Positions 1 to 5,985 of a stretch of DNA of 6,944 nt are shown here, in pieces (the stretch's first letter is position 1; each line of letters starts with the position of its first letter). The stretch is taken from NCBI GenBank assembly GCA_030589825.1, contig JAUUZT010000042.1, forward strand, positions 1 through 6,944, written 5' to 3'. This DNA comes from Dehalococcoidia bacterium. GTDB taxonomy: Bacteria; Chloroflexota; Dehalococcoidia; GIF9; AB-539-J10. Under the pieces are notes generated by a model. The model worked only from the letters and a program-made list of their open reading frames with translations. It had not been told where the DNA came from and ran no database searches. A program made the translations under genes and the position numbers.

Positions 1-2570
1 AACTGAGCCATTTTCTCGGCAATCCCAAGATTTGCCCCAGCATCCTGCGACATATATGACCTGGCAAATATTACCACTCCCAACTTATCTCCCTGGCGAA
101 GTTCCTCCAGGATTTCCTTCCCAAGATTTGCCTGGTCCAATTCAAATTTTCTTAAAGACCTGAGACCTGCCATGGCAGCAATCTTACCCTGCTTTTTACT
201 GAAACCCATTTTAACGGCGACTTCTGTCAAATTCTTTATAACATCTCCGTCACCCTGGCTAAAATCTATAGTAGGTGTCAACATCCGTTCTTCCAGCCCA
301 ATTACGCTACGGATAATATAAGGAGATGCCTGAACAAGCGGACAGGAGTACTTCTGGTTTTCGTCCCCTTTTACTGCCCCCAGCCTGATTGCACTTGGAT
401 ATAGAATATAATCAGTATCTTCAAGCATTGCAGCATGTCCGTGAAGAAGCTTCAGAGGAAAACAACTATCGGCATAGCTTAACTCAAGAGATTTCTCCAC
501 TATCTCCTTGGTGGTCTGAGAGGAAATTACGCAGCGGACATCAAGTGCATTCAGGAAACCTATAAGCAATGGCGCAAAATCATATACCAGGAGAGCCCGA
601 GGAAGACCAACAGAGGGGCCTGTGCCAGAATCCTTTTTATATTCACGAAAGAGCATCTCCTCACGCCTGTCAAAAAGCGTCTCTTTCTTAGCGTGGGTAG
701 CATCGCTGTCATAACGGTCACACCTGCTCCCATAATAGGTAGCTTTTTCTCCAGACATCTGCATCCGTGTAATGGTGCAATTATTGTCACAACCCTTGCA
801 AATAAAGCTTGTAAGAGTACATTTGCTTTCAACAACCCTTTGGAATCCTCTAAAACTAGATTTCCGCCCCACCATCTGTTCTTTGGCTAGAAGAGCTGCC
901 CCTATGGCACCGCTTATTTCCTTGTGCTCCGGGACAATCAGCTCTCTATCCCCAAGTTGGCCGTGAAAAGCTGAGACAACCGCCTTATTATAAAATACTG
1001 CACCGGTAAGAATTACTTTATCTCCCAGACTCCTGTTACCAACCACCTTAGACAAGTAATTCTTCGCTATAGCGGAGGCAAGGCTGGCAACAATAATCTC
1101 CAACGGCATACCCTGCTGCTGGGCGGAGCCCACTGCCTGAGCCATGAAAGCAGCACAACGTGTTCCTAAATCAATGGTGTAGGGTGCTTTAAATGCCAGA
1201 TCGGCGAATTCGCCATTTGTTACAGAGATTCCCAGCATCTCAGCTAGTTCATCGATAAAGCTGCCTGTCCCTGCAGCACAGGCTTTGTTCATCTGGTAAT
1301 CGATTACTACCCCATTTCTCTTAATGACAAGCTTCGAATCCTGCCCCCCTATCTCAATAATATCTGCCTCAGCATCCAGGTCTTCTGCAGCCCTGCTCTG
1401 CGCCGTAATTTCATTTTTAATTAAATCTGCTCCGATGAAACTGCCAACAAGATATCTGCCCGAGCCAGTAATACCTACTCCTTCTATCCTGATTTTATCT
1501 GCCCCTTCCTTGAGCAAATTACTGAAGACTTCCTTTACTGCCTCAATTGGCCTGCCTGCAGTCATCAAGTAGTTTTTCCCGATAACTTCCTTGCCTGTTT
1601 CATCTAGAATAACCGCCTTGGTGCTTGTAGAGCCGATATCAACCCCCAGATAACCTGTGCACTCCTTTTCTATTTTCTTTAGTAACTTGCCATCCTTGGC
1701 AGGAACAATCTCCAGTTTGGGCAACTGGAAAAAACGTTCTCTCTCGTCTTTCTCTGGGAGCAGAGTTACATGCGAGGTCTTATCCATTGAAAGCATCGCT
1801 GTGCCCAGAGATTCCATATGCAGATAATTCTCAGGAACACTTACTTTAGTCTCATGCCCATTCCTCGCTGATATGACTTCATTGAGCATCTTTGCTATAG
1901 CCAAATTGGCAGCAACACCACCAACTAAGTAAACTGGTTCCTCAAATGGACCTTTACGGAATGAGGCAACCATTCGAGCCACGCTATCACAAAGAGCACG
2001 GAGCATCGTCTCAACTGAGACTCCTTTTTGTTGCAAATGGATGAGGTCAGTTTTAGCAAAGACACTACATCGAGCAGCTATTCGCGGGGGAGCTTCTTCA
2101 GACTTCAATGCCAGGCTGGACATATCCTCCATACTGATGCCAAGCCGATATGCCTGTTGCTCCAGAAATCTACCTGTTCCCGCAGCACAAAGAGGATTGG
2201 ATGCGACCTTCCATGGCTTTCTTAATCCATCTTCTAATCCAATAATCAGTGATGTTTGGCCACCAATCTGTATTATAGTTTTAGCATCGGGGTGAAAATG
2301 AAGAAGCCCGGAGGCAATTGCTAGCGAGTCGCTATACTCTGCCCAACCCAGTTCTTTTGAAATCGCCGTTCTGCCCGAACCGGATACACCTGCCCCAACT
2401 ATCTTCTGAAGGTCAATTTTATCAGCTAGCCTGGCAATCAAAGACTTAACCGTTAATCGAGGTCCGGAACTTAACTTTTCAGTGTCCAGATAGACGATAT
2501 TACGGCGTTCATCTATTAAAGATAGCTTTGAATTGACAGAGCCAACATCAATACCTAAAAAATAACGCAT
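1..2570 (-). CDS. Tandem-ASKHA acyl-CoA dehydratase / benzoyl-CoA reductase activase with DUF2229-type region (C-terminus cut by window edge)
   Basis: The minus frame is open for 856 codons from ATG at 2570 to the window edge. The product resembles large CoA-enzyme activases (BadF/BadG/BcrA/BcrD-HgdC type), which hydrolyse ATP to push a low-potential electron from a [4Fe-4S] cluster into a 2-hydroxyacyl-CoA dehydratase or benzoyl-CoA reductase-like partner; it should be cytoplasmic. ASKHA domain 1 spans about residues 1-262: GIDVGS at 6-11, GGQTS at 103-107, CAAGTG at 128-133 and Cys168. Domain 2 spans about 306-545: GVDIGSTSTK at 309-318, GGQDSK at 408-413, CAAGTG at 431-436 and Cys472. A cysteine cluster follows (C584, C591, C594, C598). 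From about residue 655 there is a DUF2229/COG3580-like region (GLPRALL, LKLLHGH). Family members usually exceed 1000 residues, so the end is missing. It starts directly at the ASKHA fold, a stop codon lies in frame just upstream, and there is no Shine-Dalgarno. It is divergent from the gctA-like operon. Substrate and partner enzyme are unknown. Confidence 0.93.
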   Translation of the reverse strand, partial: MRYFLGIDVGSVNSKLSLIDERRNIVYLDTEKLSSGPRLTVKSLIARLADKIDLQKIVGAGVSGSGRTAISKELGWAEYSDSLAIASGLLHFHPDAKTIIQIGGQTSLIIGLEDGLRKPWKVASNPLCAAGTGRFLEQQAYRLGISMEDMSSLALKSEEAPPRIAARCSVFAKTDLIHLQQKGVSVETMLRALCDSVARMVASFRKGPFEEPVYLVGGVAANLAIAKMLNEVISARNGHETKVSVPENYLHMESLGTAMLSMDKTSHVTLLPEKDERERFFQLPKLEIVPAKDGKLLKKIEKECTGYLGVDIGSTSTKAVILDETGKEVIGKNYLMTAGRPIEAVKEVFSNLLKEGADKIRIEGVGITGSGRYLVGSFIGADLIKNEITAQSRAAEDLDAEADIIEIGGQDSKLVIKRNGVVIDYQMNKACAAGTGSFIDELAEMLGISVTNGEFADLAFKAPYTIDLGTRCAAFMAQAVGSAQQQGMPLEIIVASLASAIAKNYLSKVVGNRSLGDKVILTGAVFYNKAVVSAFHGQLGDRELIVPEHKEISGAIGAALLAKEQMVGRKSSFRGFQRVVESKCTLTSFICKGCDNNCTITRMQMSGEKATYYGSRCDRYDSDATHAKKETLFDRREEMLFREYKKDSGTGPSVGLPRALLVYDFAPLLIGFLNALDVRCVISSQTTKEIVEKSLELSYADSCFPLKLLHGHAAMLEDTDYILYPSAIRLGAVKGDENQKYSCPLVQASPYIIRSVIGLEERMLTPTIDFSQGDGDVIKNLTEVAVKMGFSKKQGKIAAMAGLRSLRKFELDQANLGKEILEELRQGDKLGVVIFARSYMSQDAGANLGIAEKMAQ

Positions 2571-2582
2571 CGCAGGTCAGTG

Positions 2583-2610
2583 ATTATAACAAGAAAGAGG
2601 CCTATTTAAA
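2583..2610 (-). promoter_or_regulatory. Candidate sigma70 promoter for the activase, giving an almost leaderless mRNA
   Basis: Read on the minus strand, a perfect TATAAT lies at 2588-2583, with TTTAAA (4 of 6 matches to TTGACA) at 2610-2605 and a 16-bp spacer. Transcription would start about 6-7 nt past the -10 box, near 2576, only about 6 nt before the ATG at 2570. The sequence just before that ATG has no Shine-Dalgarno, which fits a leaderless or very short-leader transcript. The -35 is weak, so a start further upstream is possible. Confidence 0.45.
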
Positions 2611-2638
2611 AATGCTGTCTCCTCATAAAACCCGTGAG

Positions 2639-2671
2639 CCTTTGGACTAAGCTTTCTTCCCTTTGGACTAA
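2639..2671. repeat. Pair of 12-bp direct repeats, possible operator
   Basis: CCTTTGGACTAA occurs at 2639-2650 and again at 2660-2671. The start-to-start distance is 21 bp, two helical turns, so both copies face the same side of the DNA. They lie in the divergent intergenic region, upstream of both candidate promoters. This arrangement suits a dimeric or tandem regulator, but no regulator gene is in the window and the role is inferred. Confidence 0.5.
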
Positions 2672-2773
2672 TATGTCTTATAAAAGAAGTTAACTGCATC
2701 CCTTAACAGTTTTTATAAAAAAATAAGTTGTCACTTTTTCGTACGGAAGGTACAATACTATATACTAATATGT
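2667..2773. repeat. Separated 10-bp direct repeat ACTAATATGT
   Basis: ACTAATATGT is found at 2667-2676, overlapping the end of the second CCTTTGGACTAA copy, and again at 2764-2773, at the predicted plus-strand transcription start. A 9-mer, AAGCTTTCT, also recurs at 2649-2657 and 2775-2783, so parts of the upstream repeat unit reappear around 2764-2783. This may be a third, divergent regulatory half-site; an AT-rich coincidence is possible. Confidence 0.35.
2728..2756 (+). promoter_or_regulatory. Sigma70-type promoter for the CoA-transferase operon
   Basis: TTGTCA at 2728-2733 and TACAAT at 2751-2756 each have one mismatch to consensus and are separated by exactly 17 bp. The expected transcription start is near 2763, leaving a leader of about 67 nt before the gctA-like ATG. 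The spacer holds CGTACG (2740-2745) inside an imperfect 12-bp palindrome at 2737-2748, a position where a bound repressor would block polymerase. Confidence 0.65.
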
Positions 2774-2829
2774 GCAAGCTTTCTAACATCCAATCTTACA
2801 CTCCTGAGTTTACGATAAAGGATATTTAA
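2770..2829 (+). CDS. Possible 19-codon leader ORF (uORF) ending directly against the gctA-like start
   Basis: ATG at 2770 opens a 19-codon frame whose TAA at 2827-2829 touches the ATG of the next gene at 2830; both are in the same frame. The predicted transcription start is about 7 nt before its ATG, so it has no room for a Shine-Dalgarno and would need leaderless initiation. Encoded residues are MCKLSNIQSY then TPEFTIKDI; they show no recognisable motif and no run of one amino acid typical of attenuator peptides. It may be chance. Confidence 0.2.
   Translation: MCKLSNIQSYTPEFTIKDI
2817..2822 (+). promoter_or_regulatory. Ribosome binding site for the gctA-like gene
   Basis: AAAGGA lies 7 nt before the ATG at 2830, good spacing for initiation, and supports the long (336-residue) start. 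A second AAGGA at 2926-2930 lies 7 nt before an internal in-frame ATG at 2938. Confidence 0.7.
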
Positions 2830-3840
2830 ATGGAGATATTAAAAAAAGGTAAAGGTAAACTTGTTGGCTGGCATAATCCAGATGAAGCCAGGAGATGGGT
2901 ACAAGAAAACAAGTCACGCGAATTGAAGGACAAGACCATGTCAGTAAAAGATGCCGTCTCTAAATTTGTTAGTGATGGCGATTTCATAGCCAGTGGAGGA
3001 TTCGGACATACCAGGGTGTCTATGGCTATTATCTACGAGTTAATCAGGCAGAAGCGCCGTAATCTTACAATGGCTGGTAAAACAGCAGTCCATGACATAG
3101 ATATCCTGGTAGGAGCAAGTTGTGTAAATAAAGTAGAGGCAGCCTACAGCTTCGGCCATGAGCTTAGAGGGCTATCCCCAGCTTCTCGGAGAAAGGTTGA
3201 GAGTGGTCAATGTAAGGTTATTGCAGAAATCAGCAACGCTGCCTACCAGTGGAGATGGCTGGCAGGTATGATGGGTATACCTTTCATCCCAAGTCGTAAC
3301 TTGCTTGGTACAGATACTGGTGCGTACAGCTCCTCTATAGTAGTCAAGGACCCTTTCAGCGGAAAGCCAATCAATCTGATTCCAGCCGCCTATCCCGATG
3401 CAGCATTCATACACGTCCATCGATGTGATATCTATGGTAACTCCCAGATAGACGGCATCATTATTGAAGACTTTGAACTTTCAAGGTGTGCCAGAAGACT
3501 GATAATTACCACCGAGGAAATAGTGGACGATGAATTTATCCGAAAAGAACCATGGAAAACGAACATACCTTTCTTTGTGGTAGATGCGGTAGTAAAAGTC
3601 CCCTATGGGTCCCATCCAGCCGAGATGCCTGGTCTATACTGGTTTGACGAGGAGCACATAGCTGAATGGTTAAAAATATCCAGAACTCAGGAGGGAGTAG
3701 AAGAGTATTTCCGGAAATATATTTTTGGAGTAAGTAACTTCGAACAATATCTGGAACTCTGCGGCGGCAAGAAGAAACTGGAATATCTTAGAAAGAGAGC
3801 AGCTTATCAAGAACCAATGATATCTTTTTCCTATAAATAA
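2830..3840 (+). CDS. gctA: CoA-transferase family I, subunit A (glutaconate CoA-transferase alpha-like)
   Basis: This 336-residue protein resembles the alpha subunit of family I CoA-transferases of the glutaconate CoA-transferase type, which move CoA between carboxylic acids (for example acetyl-CoA to a dicarboxylate) as A/B heteromers in the cytoplasm. Visible family features are the MSVKDAVSKFV start of the conserved domain at 37-47, the GGFG loop at 56-59, a central YQWRWLAGMMGIPFIP segment that matches the equivalent GctA region, and a late GSHPAEMPGLYWFD segment. Subunit B, with the catalytic glutamate, follows after 42 bp. Residues 1-36 are a basic, Trp-containing extension not present in the classical Acidaminococcus GctA as I remember it. 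ATG 2830 has a good ribosome site; ATG 2938 also does and would give about 300 residues. The symbol marks the family; the acid used is unknown. A steroid-ring hydrolase (IpdAB-like) role is a less likely alternative. Confidence 0.85.
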   Translation: MEILKKGKGKLVGWHNPDEARRWVQENKSRELKDKTMSVKDAVSKFVSDGDFIASGGFGHTRVSMAIIYELIRQKRRNLTMAGKTAVHDIDILVGASCVNKVEAAYSFGHELRGLSPASRRKVESGQCKVIAEISNAAYQWRWLAGMMGIPFIPSRNLLGTDTGAYSSSIVVKDPFSGKPINLIPAAYPDAAFIHVHRCDIYGNSQIDGIIIEDFELSRCARRLIITTEEIVDDEFIRKEPWKTNIPFFVVDAVVKVPYGSHPAEMPGLYWFDEEHIAEWLKISRTQEGVEEYFRKYIFGVSNFEQYLELCGGKKKLEYLRKRAAYQEPMISFSYK

Positions 3841-3862
3841 TGTCTCATGATATCTGAATAGC

Positions 3863-3868
3863 AAGGAG
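3863..3868 (+). promoter_or_regulatory. Ribosome binding site for the gctB-like gene, unusually far from its start
   Basis: AAGGAG is a strong Shine-Dalgarno core but lies 14 nt before ATG 3883. A weaker GAAG (3877-3880) sits close to the ATG. No nearer ATG, GTG or TTG is available in frame, so ATG 3883 is kept. Initiation may be somewhat inefficient or coupled to the upstream gene. Confidence 0.5.
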
Positions 3869-3882
3869 AATCAATCGAAGAT

Positions 3883-4662
3883 ATGGTAACTGAAATAAAC
3901 TACAGCATGAGAGAACTGCTGGTATGCAACGGTGCCAAGGTATTGGAAGATGGAAAAGCCGTTTTTGTTGGCACAGGTTTACCCATGACAGCCACAATGC
4001 TGGCACAGAAAACACATGCCCCCCGGTTACTCATCGTATTTGAAGGGGGAAGCCTTGGCCCTATTATGCGCGAGTTGCCCATATCCGTAGCTGATTCCCG
4101 AACCTTCTACAGGGCTATAGCTGCCTCCAGCATGCATGATGTAATGTCGCTTTCACAGGCAGGATACGTGGACTATGGTTTTCTGGGCGCAGCCCAGATG
4201 GATATGTATGGGAACATCAACACCACTGTAATCGGTAACCATGAACTACCTAAGGTTCGCTTGCCGGGTAGCGGTGGCGCAAATGACGTAGGCTCTTTTT
4301 CAGATAAACTAATCTATATCATTGCAAATCAGTCAAAGAGAACCTTTGTCAACAAGGTTGATTTTCTAACCACTCCAGGTTACCTGGACGGACCCGGAGC
4401 AAGAGAGAGAGCAGGACTGCCAGAAGGCTCAGGTCCATACAGGGTGATAACGCAGCTTGCAGTTTATAGCTTCGATGAAGCCAGCAAGAGACTTAAAATA
4501 CTCTCGCTACACCCTGGAGTAAGCCTGTCTCAGGTACAGGATAGTAGTGGCTTTGAGATAATAGAGCCCAATAAAATCGAGACTAGCTATATACCTACGG
4601 AGGAAGACCTCAGGATATTACGTCAGGAAATCGACCCCTCGGGAATGGTACTTGGGAAATAG
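3883..4662 (+). CDS. gctB: CoA-transferase family I, subunit B (glutaconate CoA-transferase beta-like)
   Basis: This 259-residue protein is the beta partner of the upstream subunit and close to the usual family length. In glutaconate CoA-transferase the beta-subunit Glu54 carries CoA as a thioester during the ping-pong reaction. Here a glutamate is also at residue 54, in IVFEGGS, aligned by the preceding HAPRLL segment. Other family motifs are VGTGLP at 29-34, GAAQMDMYGNINTT at 102-115, GSGGAN at 129-134, TPGYLDGPGARER in the middle and EIDPSG near the end. The intact glutamate argues for a true CoA-transferase rather than an IpdAB-like hydrolase. The stop is 7 bp before the preferred thiolase ATG, so the two are probably translationally linked. 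Substrate is unknown: glutaconate, a 3-oxoacid or another short acid are all open. Confidence 0.88.
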   Translation: MVTEINYSMRELLVCNGAKVLEDGKAVFVGTGLPMTATMLAQKTHAPRLLIVFEGGSLGPIMRELPISVADSRTFYRAIAASSMHDVMSLSQAGYVDYGFLGAAQMDMYGNINTTVIGNHELPKVRLPGSGGANDVGSFSDKLIYIIANQSKRTFVNKVDFLTTPGYLDGPGARERAGLPEGSGPYRVITQLAVYSFDEASKRLKILSLHPGVSLSQVQDSSGFEIIEPNKIETSYIPTEEDLRILRQEIDPSGMVLGK

Positions 4663-4669
4663 AGAAAAA

Positions 4670-5965
4670 ATGAAAGAAGTAGTCGTAGTTAGTGCCGTAA
4701 GAACCGCAATTGGAGCCTTTGGAGGCGCGTTGAAGGACCAATCTGTTGTAAAGCTAGGCAGTCTTACAATCAGAGAAGCACTGCAAAGGGCAGGGCTACG
4801 ACCGAAACCTGGGAAAGAACTCCTTGGCTATGGACCTGATAGTCTCAAGAGAATAACAACAGGGAACCTGGAAGAAAAGTATTATGACTGGGACTCCTCG
4901 CTACGCGAGGTACAGCTAGACGAGATTATAATGGGATGTGTTCTACAAGGAGGACAGGGCCAGAACGTGGCCAGGCAAGCAGCCATTTATGCAGGGGTTC
5001 CAAATGAGACTCCATGCTTTACTGTAAACAAGGTATGTGCCTCGGGACTTAAGTCTATCACCCTGGGAGCCGAGGCTATTATGCTGGGCGAGGCAGAAAT
5101 AGTAATTGCCGGAGGCATGGAATGCATGAGCAATTCCCCCTATATCTTGCCAAAGGCTCGCTGGGGATATCGTATGGACGTCACCTCCAGGGCAGAGATG
5201 GTAGACCTCATGGTATTTGATGGTCTCTGGGAGATATTTTACGGTTATCATATGGGAAACACTGCCGAGGAAATCGCTCTCCGCTATGGATTTACCAGGG
5301 AGGAACAGGATGAGATTGGCTTCCTCAGCCACCAACGCGCCTGCTCGGCTATACGACAGGGTTTGTTTCAGAATGAAATTGTGCCCGTTTCCCTGCCTCA
5401 GAAAAAAGGTCCTCCTCTTATCTTCAATATGGATGAGCGCCCGATGAACACCACCATGGAAAAGATGGCTAAATTACTCCCTGCATTTCGTCAGGAAGGA
5501 ACCGTCACTGCCGGAAATTCATCTGGAATAAACGATGCTGCAGCAGCGCTGGTGCTGATGTCCAGGGAGAAAAGCGAAGAACTGGGACTTAAACCCATGG
5601 CGACCCTTAGAGCCTGGGCATCAGCCGGAACGGCCCCCAACTACATGGGGTTAGGGCCAATACCTGCAGTACGAAAACTGTATCAGAAGACGAGTCTTAA
5701 AAATTCTGATTTTGACCTTATCGAGCTAAACGAGGCGTTTGCCGCCCAGACATTAGGGTGTATGAAAGAGCTTGGCTGGAGTTTTGCTCAAATCAATCCC
5801 CATGGCAGTGGAATATCCATGGGGCACCCCATCGGCTGTACAGGAGCCCGTATAGCAGTCACTATGCTACATGACATGGTAAATAGAAAACTGCACAGGG
5901 GGCTGGAAACCATGTGTATAGGTGGAGGTATGGGAATGGCAGCTATATGGGAAAGAGCCGACTAA
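4670..5965 (+). CDS. Thiolase, acetyl-CoA C-acetyltransferase type, with an N-terminal insertion
   Basis: The product (431 residues from ATG 4670) is a thiolase, which condenses two acetyl-CoA or cleaves a 3-oxoacyl-CoA with free CoA. The full catalytic set is visible: nucleophile Cys123 in NKVCASGLK, the LNEAFAAQ motif, His386 in GHPIGCTGAR and Cys416 in CIGGGMGMA. The YHMG segment is typical of the acetoacetyl-CoA thiolase branch. The active-site Cys is normally near residue 88-90; here about 35 extra charged residues lie between the first helix and the second strand (about 44-80), and the total length exceeds the usual ~393 by a similar amount. A TTG at 4652, overlapping the upstream gene, would add six residues; ATG 4670 is preferred because it places the conserved VVVVSAVRT at the usual place. 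Neither start has a strong ribosome site, which suggests coupling to the upstream gene. A beta-ketoadipyl-CoA-type role is possible from the A-B-thiolase gene order. Confidence 0.93.
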   Translation: MKEVVVVSAVRTAIGAFGGALKDQSVVKLGSLTIREALQRAGLRPKPGKELLGYGPDSLKRITTGNLEEKYYDWDSSLREVQLDEIIMGCVLQGGQGQNVARQAAIYAGVPNETPCFTVNKVCASGLKSITLGAEAIMLGEAEIVIAGGMECMSNSPYILPKARWGYRMDVTSRAEMVDLMVFDGLWEIFYGYHMGNTAEEIALRYGFTREEQDEIGFLSHQRACSAIRQGLFQNEIVPVSLPQKKGPPLIFNMDERPMNTTMEKMAKLLPAFRQEGTVTAGNSSGINDAAAALVLMSREKSEELGLKPMATLRAWASAGTAPNYMGLGPIPAVRKLYQKTSLKNSDFDLIELNEAFAAQTLGCMKELGWSFAQINPHGSGISMGHPIGCTGARIAVTMLHDMVNRKLHRGLETMCIGGGMGMAAIWERAD

Positions 5966-5972
5966 TAATAAT

Positions 5973-5976
5973 GGAG
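5973..5976 (+). promoter_or_regulatory. Ribosome binding site for the DUF1893 gene
   Basis: GGAG lies 9 nt before ATG 5986 in the 20-bp gap after the thiolase stop. It selects this ATG over the out-of-frame ATG at 5990. Confidence 0.55.
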
Positions 5977-5985
5977 TAACAATAT

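Noticed and set aside
560..2295. Several short reading frames on both strands (for example 560-835 minus, 1324-1572 plus, 2041-2295 plus)
   Set aside because: They overlap the long minus-strand activase, whose frame shows continuous conserved motifs. Their own translations are low-complexity or lack any motif, and they have no ribosome sites.
2692..2711. AACTG ... CAGTT inverted repeat as a terminator or operator
   Set aside because: The arms are only 5 bp with a 10-nt AT-rich loop; this is too weak to support a structure, and no transcript should end here between divergent genes.
3841..3882. Terminator or promoter between the two CoA-transferase genes
   Set aside because: The 42-bp gap has a ribosome site but no stem-loop with a T-run and no paired -35/-10 boxes. 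The repeated ATGATATCT (3817-3825 and 3847-3855) is short and probably chance.
4652..4669. TTG start for the thiolase, overlapping the gctB-like gene
   Set aside because: It adds six residues before the conserved N-terminus and has only a weak upstream GGGA. ATG at 4670 gives the standard thiolase start. It cannot be fully excluded.
4943..5335. 130-codon minus-strand frame
   Set aside because: It lies antisense to the thiolase active-site region, which is strongly conserved on the plus strand; the antisense product resembles no known protein.
2830..5965. Reading the A-B-thiolase trio as steroid-ring degradation genes (ipdA, ipdB, fadA6)
   Set aside because: Subunit B keeps the catalytic Glu54 of true CoA-transferases, and the thiolase looks like an acetyl-CoA acetyltransferase. 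No other steroid genes are in view.
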